Origin: Chlamydia trachomatis
GTDB taxonomy: Bacteria; Chlamydiota; Chlamydiia; Chlamydiales; JAAKFR01
Direction of reading: 5' to 3'
DNA length: 9,369 bases
Assembly (NCBI GenBank): GCA_945861315.1
Contig: CAMAUB010000042.1
Span: 1-9,369, forward strand
The translations under genes and the position numbers were made by a program. Each line of letters starts with the position of its first letter. The stretch's first letter is position 1. Under the pieces are notes generated by a model. The model made no database searches and had not been told where the DNA came from. It was given only the letters and a program-made list of their open reading frames with translations. Below are positions 1 to 5,315 of this stretch, piece after piece.

Positions 1-489
1 CACTGAAAAAGTACGATCCTCTTGCTTCTCTCTAGGTCTTTCTGGGTCAATGCCTGGAGAATCTGCTAAACCAACATTCCCAATCTCAGATGAAGATGAG
101 GTGATGCGGGAAGAAAACTCCCTAGATATCGGCGATGCCTCACTAGCACCATCCGCATGATCTACCGTAGTAACTGAAACCCCATCCCCCTTTCCTAAAG
201 AAACTGTTAGAACTCTTCTGCCAGCGTCCTTTAGAGAATCTATCGTTATGGTTGATGGTGTGTCAAAGATTCTTAAATTTGCTGAGTCCAAATGAGCAGT
301 ATCAGCAACTACCTTATCAATAAAGTCCGCAGGCGGAGGACCTGGCTTGCTAACTCCTGGTAACCAAGAAAAGAGCCAAACGATGGTGCGCCAGATGCAC
401 TCTCCTTTTGTCAATACCTTCTCCGGGGGATGAAATTCCACCGCTTGTAAGTTTTCTGCTTGAGAGTCTGGATCATGAATTAAACTCAT
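1..489 (-). CDS. Unrecognised protein, N-terminal 163 residues (runs off window edge)
   Basis: An open frame on the minus strand begins at ATG 489-487 (MSLIHDPDSQAENLQ...) and stays open for 163 codons to the window edge, so the C-terminus is missing. The next upstream in-strand ATG (497-495) is in another frame and meets a stop within four codons, which supports this start; no strong Shine-Dalgarno is visible. Residues about 32-43 (IWRTIVWLFSWL) are hydrophobic and aromatic, followed by a Pro-rich stretch (PGPPPADF, about 49-56). The rest is polar and rich in Ser, Asp and Glu, with a Ser run near residues 130-134 and a low-complexity look. I recognise no family. A secreted or host-interacting protein is conceivable from the composition, but that is a guess. 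The length of uninterrupted frame makes a real gene likely. Confidence 0.6.
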   Translation of the reverse strand, partial: MSLIHDPDSQAENLQAVEFHPPEKVLTKGECIWRTIVWLFSWLPGVSKPGPPPADFIDKVVADTAHLDSANLRIFDTPSTITIDSLKDAGRRVLTVSLGKGDGVSVTTVDHADGASEASPISREFSSRITSSSSEIGNVGLADSPGIDPERPREKQEDRTFSV

Positions 490-580
490 AGTTTCATTTT
501 ACAGTATATTACATTTTACTAAATACATAATTAGTTAAAATTTTAAAGCTAGATGAAATTAAATGTTAACCAGTATCCAA

Positions 581-1003
581 TCAGAGCATGACTGCACTAG
601 ATGCACACATATGAAGTTTTTGGTAGTTCTTAAGCCCCCGCTCAAAGCAGATCATTCCAGCTGCATCATCAAAATGGCCTAGCATTAAATCTGTTTCATT
701 GGCAATTGCAATGTATGGCGCTTTGACAAATTCGTTATATCCAATGACTTGACTTGCAACATGGGGTAAAAGCTTTGTCGCTTTACACTCAATCATCAGT
801 AGAGGAAATAGAGCAAAGTCAGGATGAATATCTTTGGCAAAGACAATGATGTCTGCACGCCGCTTTGGAACTCTCTGCCCCATAAGATGGGGCAGAGTAG
901 AGAGTTCTTTTTCGACAGCAATCATATGGCGTGGATAGCCAAGATCGCGCACCATCTTCTGAATCCACGCTTGGCGAATACGCTCTTCAGGCTTATTAGA
1001 CAT
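581..1003 (-). CDS. HsdR N-terminal-domain-like PD-(D/E)XK protein, stand-alone
   Basis: This encodes about 140 residues from ATG 1003, chosen because AGAAGG (1012-1017) lies 8 nt upstream. An in-frame ATG at 1045 and a GTG at 1069 would extend it, but both lie in or beside repeat DNA and lack a ribosome site. The protein matches the type I restriction enzyme R N-terminal fold. In numbering from the GTG, there is an early Glu in KPEER (27-28), R71-A-D73, then LLMIECK with E94 and K96, and QVIGY (Q107, Y111), which is the Q-x3-Y element of such nucleases. No helicase/ATPase part and no HsdS or HsdM partners are seen, so it is not a restriction system as it stands. Stand-alone HSDR_N_2-type proteins are common; their role is generally unknown. 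All catalytic positions look intact. Palindromic repeat DNA lies directly upstream. Confidence 0.75.
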   Translation of the reverse strand: MSNKPEERIRQAWIQKMVRDLGYPRHMIAVEKELSTLPHLMGQRVPKRRADIIVFAKDIHPDFALFPLLMIECKATKLLPHVASQVIGYNEFVKAPYIAIANETDLMLGHFDDAAGMICFERGLKNYQKLHMCASSAVML

Positions 1004-1044
1004 AATGCGTACCTTCTCATGGTCGTTAAATGAATCTTTTTGCA

Positions 1045-1058
1045 TATAGTCGATTAAA
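1045..1058 (+). repeat. Solitary 14-bp tip of the MITE-like element
   Basis: TATAGTCGATTAAA here equals the reverse complement of the right end of the long element copy (9082-9095). It also matches the right end of the short copy (3666-3678) over 13 bases. It touches the possible ATG at 1045-1043 of the HsdR_N-like gene and runs into the ACCACAGAG repeat at 1057. It may be a remnant of an element or an insertion boundary; chance is possible but unlikely for 14 bases. Confidence 0.5.
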
Positions 1059-1169
1059 CCACAGAGCACACCGAGAGCACAGAGGTCGCGAAACGTGACA
1101 AAAAATGATAAATTTCTTCGTTTTTGGCGTTTTTTAGACTTCTCTGCGTCCTCTGTGCTCTCTGTGGTT
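1057..1169. repeat. Inverted repeat with ACCACAGAG / GAGAGCACAGAGG arms upstream of the nuclease-fold gene
   Basis: The outer arms AACCACAGAG (1057-1066) and CTCTGTGGTT (1160-1169) are exact complements. The inner block GAGAGCACAGAGG (1073-1085) is the exact complement of 1150-1162, followed by TCGC in the left arm and ACGC in the right. The left arm carries about 9 extra bases between the blocks. The AT-rich centre (1090-1140) contains no gene. Motifs of the CACAGAGGACGCAGAG type recur as interspersed repeats in many unrelated bacterial genomes (from memory). Function is unknown. Confidence 0.75.
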
Positions 1170-1252
1170 CAATTACTTACGTTTAACCAGGGCTATCTGA
1201 GCATACGCAAAAATCTCTCATCTCCCGACTCACGATAAGTTACGCAAGATAT

Positions 1253-1891
1253 CTATTCTGGAAGTTGGATGATACCATAGTTGCGATCTTCTTCTCGGCG
1301 ATAGATCACCTTTAATTTTCGATCAATCTCGCAACGGTAGACCATAAATGGCGCTTCGGAAAGATCCATTTTCATCACAGCTTCAGGTTGCGTTAAAATT
1401 TTAAGAGGGCAGCTCTCTTTTGAAACAACCTCGCCTGGCTTTAAACTTCGCTCGATCTCTTTTAGATTTTGCTCTTCAATTTGATCATTGATCTCATCAA
1501 TTGGCTCAGCCTTGATCACATTGACATGCAGGTCAATGGCAGCGATACCTTTATTGTGATGCTCATGAATACGGTGAATATAACGTGTAAGCTTATGCTG
1601 CAACTTATCCATTGCTTGATCAATAGAGGCATACATATCTCGGCTGCTGCCTGTGACTTTGATCTTTGTATTGTTCACATCGACGATAAAATCAACTGAA
1701 TGGATATGTTTTTGAATATCCATAGTGACTGTAGCATCGATCACATGACCACCAAACCGTTCAATTTTAGTCAGCTTGTCAACTGCATACGCTTTCATCG
1801 GCTCTGTAATTTCTATGTGTCGACCAACTACATGAACTGGATATTCTGAATGGTCAAACTTCTCTCTAATCTTTGCTTTACTCTTTCCCAT
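1253..1891 (-). CDS. hpf: Ribosome hibernation promoting factor, long form
   Basis: This 212-residue protein binds the 30S decoding region and, in long-form families, dimerises 70S ribosomes into inactive 100S particles under low growth. The N-terminal S30AE (YfiA/HPF) domain spans about residues 18-113. It begins VHVVGRHIEITEPMKAYAVDK and ends with the basic HKLTRYIHRIHEHHNK helix. A Glu-rich linker follows (128-152). The C-terminal dimerisation domain (about 153-210) shows SCPLKILTQPEAVMKMDL, FMVYRCE and KVIYRREEDRNYGIIQLP, as expected for the long form. Family length is usually 180-215. The start is supported by GAGGTG at 1896-1901. The gene lies 18 nt downstream of tRNA-Arg on the same strand and probably shares its promoter. 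In a chlamydia such a factor would suit the dormant extracellular stage; that is inference. Confidence 0.93.
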   Translation of the reverse strand: MGKSKAKIREKFDHSEYPVHVVGRHIEITEPMKAYAVDKLTKIERFGGHVIDATVTMDIQKHIHSVDFIVDVNNTKIKVTGSSRDMYASIDQAMDKLQHKLTRYIHRIHEHHNKGIAAIDLHVNVIKAEPIDEINDQIEEQNLKEIERSLKPGEVVSKESCPLKILTQPEAVMKMDLSEAPFMVYRCEIDRKLKVIYRREEDRNYGIIQLPE

Positions 1892-1909
1892 AATTCACCT
1901 CATATTTAA

Positions 1910-1983
1910 TGCACCGAAGAGGGCTCGAACCTCCAACCACCTGGTTCGAAGCCAGGTACTCTATCCGATTGAGCTATCGGTGC
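1910..1983 (-). tRNA. tRNA-Arg, anticodon UCG
   Basis: The minus strand folds into a complete 74-nt cloverleaf. The acceptor stem is GCACCGA/TCGGTGC with discriminator A (position 1910). The D arm is AGCTCAATCGGATAGAGT. The anticodon stem CCTGG/CCAGG encloses loop CTTCGAA, giving anticodon TCG (reads CGA). The T arm is GGAGGTTCGAGCCCTC. CCA is not encoded. It sits just ahead of hpf and is probably processed from a joint transcript. Confidence 0.95.
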
Positions 1984-1993
1984 AAGCATGTAA

Positions 1994-2022
1994 GTTATAG
2001 CAAAAAAATGCCATTTCGTAAA
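1994..2022 (-). promoter_or_regulatory. Sigma-70-type promoter for tRNA-Arg and hpf
   Basis: Read on the minus strand, a -35 TTTACG (2022-2017) is separated by exactly 17 nt from a -10 TATAAC (1999-1994, five of six consensus bases). The expected start of transcription is near 1987, a few bases before the tRNA 5' end at 1983. It occupies the 50-nt gap shared with the divergent recO start. Confidence 0.6.
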
Positions 2023-2033
2023 GAATCATTACG

Positions 2034-2579
2034 ATGGAAGGAATTGTTCTACGCTCTATTCTTCATGCCGAACAAGACCGCATCGTTACTCTTATGACTC
2101 CTGCTGGCCTAATTAAGCTCTTTGTAAGAGGAAAGAAACGACTCGATTTAAGACAACAGGCGCTCACCACTGTCTTTACAAAAGGAGACTATCTCTATCA
2201 CGTGCGTAAAAGTGATCTCTACCGTTTTGTTGATGGCACTGTTCACGACCAACACCTTCCCCTTCGTGATTGCCTTGAAAAATTAAGTAGTGCTCAGAAA
2301 TTGGTTGATGCCCTGCTTAAATCACAGTGGCAAAATAACCCCTCACCACACCTCTATCATCTTTTTTCCCTCTTCTTGAAAAAAACGTGTGACAATCCCA
2401 ATCTTGTCACTTTTTTTCTAATCAAAATGCTCAAATATGAAGGAGTATTGCAATCTGATGACCCCCTTGTGCAGCTGATTGCACACACCCGCTCATTTGT
2501 TGAGCTTGAAAATCTAACAATTGATTCAGCTTTCTCTAAGAGAGTTGAACAAGCTTTTGAAGAGGCTACCTCAAGATGA
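2034..2579 (+). CDS. recO: DNA repair protein RecO, short form without zinc-finger region
   Basis: RecO works with RecR (and RecF) to load RecA on SSB-coated gapped DNA. The 181-residue product keeps the N-terminal OB fold (about 1-75: MEGIVLRSI, a D-R-I-V-T-L strand, GLIKLFVRGKKR). It also keeps helices ending in FFLIKMLKYEGVLQ (127-140), where typical RecO reads KLLELEGFLP. Usual RecO proteins are about 240 residues and continue with a Cys4 zinc-finger region and more helix. Here only about 40 residues follow, with no Cys pair. The reading frame ends cleanly in a stop inside the 14-nt overlap with the convergent gene at 2566. No strong ribosome site precedes ATG 2034. It may be a natural short form or a truncation. 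Its position matches my memory of recO (CT470) next to this gene set in Chlamydia. Confidence 0.8.
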   Translation: MEGIVLRSILHAEQDRIVTLMTPAGLIKLFVRGKKRLDLRQQALTTVFTKGDYLYHVRKSDLYRFVDGTVHDQHLPLRDCLEKLSSAQKLVDALLKSQWQNNPSPHLYHLFSLFLKKTCDNPNLVTFFLIKMLKYEGVLQSDDPLVQLIAHTRSFVELENLTIDSAFSKRVEQAFEEATSR

Positions 2580-3150
2580 TTCGGCCATCTGTAAGGTCTA
2601 CATTGAGAGTCACTACAACTGGAGCTGTTTGCACAAGATCATTGTGAAATGTCTTATTGAAAATCTGCAACCTTCCCTGCTTTTTCATCTGATTAGAAAT
2701 CACTTTTCCTCTCAGTTTGGTCTTTGTATTCACAATCACACCAACATCTGTAGGAAGATCAATGGAAATATTTTCTTTAAGACCAGCAATATTGATTGTA
2801 CAGCTTTGATGCCACTTGCCGCGCAAATCGAGTTCCATATTGGCATCCCCACACTTAATATCAACTGTACGCAGCTCGGGATAATCTCCAGTAAGTTCAC
2901 CGATGAGAACTCCAAAGCCACCATCATAAGTGATTTTTTTCAATAGGGGGTAATTTCCAGAAAGGTAAATTTCGACGTTTTTCTTTCGTCGTCCATCGAT
3001 ATCAATTTTTTCAAGATCGGGATATTCCCCTTTGAAATCGTAAACATCGATGCGTTGCTTGTGCTCTCGTTGTTCAAATGATGAGACAGTTGGATCGATC
3101 TTCACCGCTAAAAGCGGAGCGCATAAAAAAAGTATAAGTAGATATTTCAT
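2566..3150 (-). CDS. Secreted protein with four tandem ~23-residue beta repeats
   Basis: This encodes 194 residues from ATG 3150. The first residues MKYLLILFLCAPLLAV form a short signal peptide, so the protein is probably exported. Four repeats follow, each opening with Gly and an aromatic pair and closing in a strand and Gly: GEYPDLEKIDIDG (41-53), GNYPLLKKITYDG (65-77), GDYPELRTVDIKCG (88-101) and the degenerate GKWHQSCTINIAG (111-123). The region ISIDLPTDVGVIVNTKTKL (about 128-147) resembles the ends of toastrack-type beta-solenoid proteins. I cannot name the family; a periplasmic or surface role is inference. An in-frame GTG at 3177 would add nine residues but lies inside tRNA-Leu. ATG 3150 is the base right after the tRNA discriminator. 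The gene converges on recO with a 14-nt overlap. Confidence 0.75.
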   Translation of the reverse strand: MKYLLILFLCAPLLAVKIDPTVSSFEQREHKQRIDVYDFKGEYPDLEKIDIDGRRKKNVEIYLSGNYPLLKKITYDGGFGVLIGELTGDYPELRTVDIKCGDANMELDLRGKWHQSCTINIAGLKENISIDLPTDVGVIVNTKTKLRGKVISNQMKKQGRLQIFNKTFHNDLVQTAPVVVTLNVDLTDGRIILR

Positions 3151-3234
3151 TGCGAAAGGGGGGACTTGAACCCCCACGGAGTTTCCTCCACTACCACCTC
3201 AAGGTAGCGCGTATACCAATTCCGCCACTTCCGC
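3151..3234 (-). tRNA. tRNA-Leu, anticodon GAG
   Basis: This is an 84-nt minus-strand cloverleaf of class II. The acceptor stem is GCGGAAG/CTTTCGC (one G-T pair) with discriminator A at 3151. The D arm starts GGCGGAATTGGTAT. The anticodon stem CTACC/GGTAG encloses loop TTGAGGT, giving anticodon GAG (reads CTC/CTT). The variable hairpin is GGAG-GAAA-CTCC and the T arm is GGGGGTTCAAGTCCCCC. CCA is not encoded. The downstream protein gene begins at the very next base. Confidence 0.96.
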
Positions 3235-3247
3235 AGGACAAAAAATC

Positions 3248-3287
3248 GTAGCAAAAGAGGTGGAATAAAGGAACTAAAATTTGCTAC
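3248..3287. promoter_or_regulatory. Symmetric divergent -10-like boxes between tRNA-Leu and yidD
   Basis: GTAGCAAA (3248-3255) and TTTGCTAC (3280-3287) are exact inverted repeats. Read outward, each runs into a possible -10: TACGAT toward tRNA-Leu and TACACT (3285-3290) toward yidD. The matching -35 boxes are poor, so this is a candidate divergent promoter pair or operator only. If TACACT is used, yidD transcription would begin almost at its ATG. Confidence 0.3.
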
Positions 3288-3297
3288 ACTCTTGAAA

Positions 3298-3507
3298 ATG
3301 AAGAGATGTTGCCTCTTATTAATCCGTTTTTATAAACTTGCTATCAGCCCTTTTTTGGGTAGTTGCTGCCGCTTCTACCCCTCATGCTCTGACTATGCGT
3401 ACGAAGCAATTGAAACACATGGTGCCTTAAAAGGGATTTGGCTTGGGTTGAAGCGGATTGTCAAATGTGGTCCTTGGCATAAAGGGGGCTACGACCCTGT
3501 TGAATAG
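3298..3507 (+). CDS. yidD: Membrane protein insertion efficiency factor YidD
   Basis: This 69-residue protein begins at ATG 3298; an in-frame TTG at 3292 would add two residues. YidD is a small inner-face membrane-associated protein that assists YidC/Sec insertion of membrane proteins. The family signature is complete: [19 protein letters not shown], then [18 protein letters not shown], then [14 protein letters not shown], with the invariant Cys residues, HG, GG and DPV. The amphipathic N-terminal helix ([14 protein letters not shown]) is present. The length (about 70) is normal. No strong ribosome site is visible. It is divergent from tRNA-Leu and is followed by repeat DNA, not by rnpA or yidC as in many other bacteria. 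Confidence 0.95.
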   Translation: MKRCCLLLIRFYKLAISPFLGSCCRFYPSCSDYAYEAIETHGALKGIWLGLKRIVKCGPWHKGGYDPVE

Positions 3508-3532
3508 AGTTCTTGTGTAATTCGGTTACGCA

Positions 3533-3578
3533 GATTTAACGCAAAGACGCGCAAGCCGCTAAGACGCAAAGATTTTTA
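3533..3578 (+). repeat. AACGCAAAGACGC repeat, copy downstream of the GxxExxY gene
   Basis: AACGCAAAGACGC (3538-3550), a short spacer and CTAAGACGCAAAGA (3559-3572) form a two-block unit. The same unit occurs in inverted orientation at 4054-4087, inside the 5' part of the GxxExxY gene. The first block is identical over 13 bases and the second matches at 11 of 14. Together the two copies bracket that gene. The next element begins within three bases of this copy. Confidence 0.7.
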
Positions 3579-3580
3579 TA

Positions 3581-3678
3581 TATACTCATCCAAGCTCGAA
3601 ATGAGAAATTTGGGCCGCGTCAACGCTCTCGGGCTTTCACGCAGGTCAAAATGATCATTCCGGACTTAATCGACTATA
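3581..3678. mobile_element. MITE-like palindromic element, short copy A
   Basis: This 98-bp element starts TATACTCATCCAAGCTC and ends ATCGACTATA. It is highly similar to 8932-9095, apart from a 66-bp deficit in the centre. Its left and right 35 bp are imperfect inverted repeats of each other (TATACTC... against TATAGTC...), so it looks like a miniature non-coding element. Here the centre is a small hairpin remnant ending GGCTTTCACGC. The stop codon of the GxxExxY gene (TAG, 3676-3674) is provided by the element tip. No transposase is in the window. Confidence 0.65.
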
Positions 3679-4111
3679 AATCATTAACGACTCTTTCTAT
3701 GCCATTGCGCAAAAGTTTCTGCCCAAAATTGAGAAGCAACCCTAGTTTGAGTTTTGTCAACCGCAAATACGTCAAAACTTGTGCCTTATGAACAGACTGC
3801 TCTTGCTCTGTGGCCTTTACCTCAATAATCACCTTGTTGTCCACAAGTAGATCAAGGCGCATAGGATTTCTAAGGGTATATCCTTTGTAAATCACCGGAA
3901 TGTGTACTTGCGCTTGCACTGAGACATTTCGTAGCTTTAACTCCTGATACAAGGCCTCTTCATACAAGCTTTCCAATAATCCTGGACCGCCTAATGTCCG
4001 ATGTACTTCGATTGCAGCGTCTACTATCAGCGCTGCTAATACATTTTCAATTTTCTCCGCGTCTTGGCGACGTGGCGTCTTTGCGTTGATATCCGTTATT
4101 GTGCTCATCAT
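3674..4111 (-). CDS. GxxExxY-family PD-(D/E)XK protein
   Basis: This encodes about 145 residues from ATG 4111; a TTG at 4138 would add nine. Numbering here is from the TTG. The family signature is G53-L-L-E56-S-L-Y59 in a helical region, followed by strands IPVIYKGYTL and RLDLLVDNKVIIEVKA. The nuclease-like residues are D96, E106 and K108, then Q120-VLT-Y124 and LLLNFG. All look intact. GxxExxY proteins are small, widespread and of unproven function, and are usually classed near PD-(D/E)XK nucleases. The N-terminal stretch NAKTPRRQDAEK (19-30) is simply the translation of the AACGCAAAGACGC repeat at 4054-4087, so the true start could lie further in. The stop codon falls in element copy A. The gene interrupts an otherwise chlamydial-core gene order between yidD and the LysM gene, suggesting insertion. 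Confidence 0.85.
   Translation of the reverse strand: MMSTITDINAKTPRRQDAEKIENVLAALIVDAAIEVHRTLGGPGLLESLYEEALYQELKLRNVSVQAQVHIPVIYKGYTLRNPMRLDLLVDNKVIIEVKATEQEQSVHKAQVLTYLRLTKLKLGLLLNFGQKLLRNGIERVVNDL
4054..4087 (-). repeat. AACGCAAAGACGC repeat, inverted copy inside the 5' end of the GxxExxY gene
   Basis: Read on the minus strand, AACGCAAAGACGC (4087-4075) is identical to 3538-3550. GCCAAGACGCGGAGA (4068-4054) resembles 3558-3572. The copy is translated as NAKTPRRQDAEK in the GxxExxY protein. The pair forms inverted repeats about 520 nt apart around the gene. Confidence 0.7.
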
Positions 4112-4195
4112 ATCCGATATTTTGCGCGTCAAGTCCAATTTTTATACACTCATTTTTGACAGACGAGTATACTCAATTTTTTAGTAAAGACTTAC

Positions 4196-5251
4196 CTAAG
4201 GGATCTTAAGGAGTCGCCCAGGCTGAATTGTTGTCGAGCTTAGATCATTTGCCTTTATAATCGCCTCTATTGTGACCTTGTGCTTCTTGGCAATAATCCA
4301 TAATGACTCGCCAAGTTCTACAACATGCATATTATTTGGAAGAGCCTTGGGGTGACGCTCTCTCCAAGCTGGTTCAAGCTCTCCTTCTGCAGGACGAGGG
4401 TAGAAGCGAGCTGCCACCTGAGGTGCGACCCGAGGTGCAATCATAGTCCCTTCATACTCACTTAGACGATCAAAAGCCTTTTTCTTACAAACATCTGAAC
4501 GGTGTGATTCAAGAATTGCCTTTGCAAAATTTGATGCTTCACCCGTTTTCACATTCAATAAGAGTAAAAGGTCTATAATCTCATCGTCAGTTAATGCATT
4601 TTTGGCAAACTCTAGATCAGTAATAAGAAGAAGGTAGGCTGCTGTTCGCGACCCATCATGAATGTAGTCCATGAGTAACTGCTCTCTTCTTTCTTCTCCA
4701 TAGTTGGCTCCCAGCTTTTGCTCTAAGAGGTAGTTGGATAAAGTTTCATAGCTTCCTTCAGAGACTAAAGAAATTAAGGTTTGCCTTGTAATCGGAAGAT
4801 TTAACCGGGTGAAAATCATTTCAAGCTGAACAAATCCAGGAGTGTAGCAAAATAGCTCCGCACTCTGAGGAAGTCTATTGTAAAGCCCCTTGGCAGTGAA
4901 GGGATAAACTTCTTCTTTAGCAAATTGAATCACTTTGTCAAAGTCTTCATCATTCATACGCCTAATCGAGTGTGAAATAGAGGCTCGCTCAAGATCAAAA
5001 TCAAATTTAGAAACAAGTGTTGAGAGAGCCGCTTGTCTAAACTGACTATTTGAAAGAAGAGCGATGAGCTCCTCATACGATTTTCCCTCAAGGAGTGCTG
5101 GAGGTATAACTTTCTCGACTTTAGTTGGTTTATAAGCAAAAAAAAGTCTCGCCTGACTATCGCGGCAGACGAGGTAAAAAAACAGCGCCACAAGAACAAT
5201 ATTGAGGCCACCGCTCAAAAACAAGGCTTGTTTGAGCCACTTATTCGACAT
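4196..5251 (-). CDS. Membrane-anchored protein with C-terminal LysM domain
   Basis: This 351-residue protein starts MSNKWLKQALFLSGGLN. One N-terminal membrane segment (about 9-29, ALFLSGGLNIVLVALFFYLVC) has a positive N-side, so the body should face the periplasm. Residues about 55-265 are helical and rich in Leu and charged residues, with no motif I recognise. A Pro-rich linker follows (272-305). A LysM domain closes the protein (307-351): MHVVELGESLWIIAKKHKVT, then IEAIIKAND and a final PGRLLKIP. LysM domains bind N-acetylglucosamine-containing glycans, chiefly peptidoglycan, so a wall-binding role at the septum or envelope is plausible. It is divergent from pheT, with only 64 nt between the starts. 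It occupies the place where I recall CT474 before pheT in Chlamydia. The ribosome site is unclear. Confidence 0.85.
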   Translation of the reverse strand: MSNKWLKQALFLSGGLNIVLVALFFYLVCRDSQARLFFAYKPTKVEKVIPPALLEGKSYEELIALLSNSQFRQAALSTLVSKFDFDLERASISHSIRRMNDEDFDKVIQFAKEEVYPFTAKGLYNRLPQSAELFCYTPGFVQLEMIFTRLNLPITRQTLISLVSEGSYETLSNYLLEQKLGANYGEERREQLLMDYIHDGSRTAAYLLLITDLEFAKNALTDDEIIDLLLLLNVKTGEASNFAKAILESHRSDVCKKKAFDRLSEYEGTMIAPRVAPQVAARFYPRPAEGELEPAWRERHPKALPNNMHVVELGESLWIIAKKHKVTIEAIIKANDLSSTTIQPGRLLKIP

Positions 5252-5275
5252 TCTTCTAAGATAGAATAAATTGTC

Positions 5276-5303
5276 TTGTTTTGAAAGAAGATCTAGGTAA
5301 AAT
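5276..5303 (+). promoter_or_regulatory. Candidate promoter for pheT
   Basis: TTGTTT (5276-5281) and TAAAAT (5298-5303) are separated by 16 nt in the 64-nt gap between the divergent LysM gene and pheT. The start of transcription would fall near 5310, leaving a leader of only a few bases. No Shine-Dalgarno precedes ATG 5316, consistent with a very short or absent leader. Confidence 0.35.
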
Positions 5304-5315
5304 TATTAGATAAAT

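Noticed and set aside
581..1003. Part of a restriction-modification system
   Set aside because: Only the HsdR N-terminal nuclease-type fold is present; no helicase domain, methyltransferase or specificity subunit lies in the window.
1909..2097. Plus-strand open frame through tRNA-Arg
   Set aside because: It reads antisense through the tRNA and into recO in another frame; it is a shadow.
2521..2946. Plus-strand open frame antisense to the secreted protein
   Set aside because: The opposing frame has a signal peptide and regular repeats, so it is the real gene; this frame has no recognisable features.
4160..4195. TTGACA followed by TATACT as a promoter
   Set aside because: The boxes are only 6 nt apart, too close for a sigma-70 promoter; GAGTATACTC is just a short palindrome.
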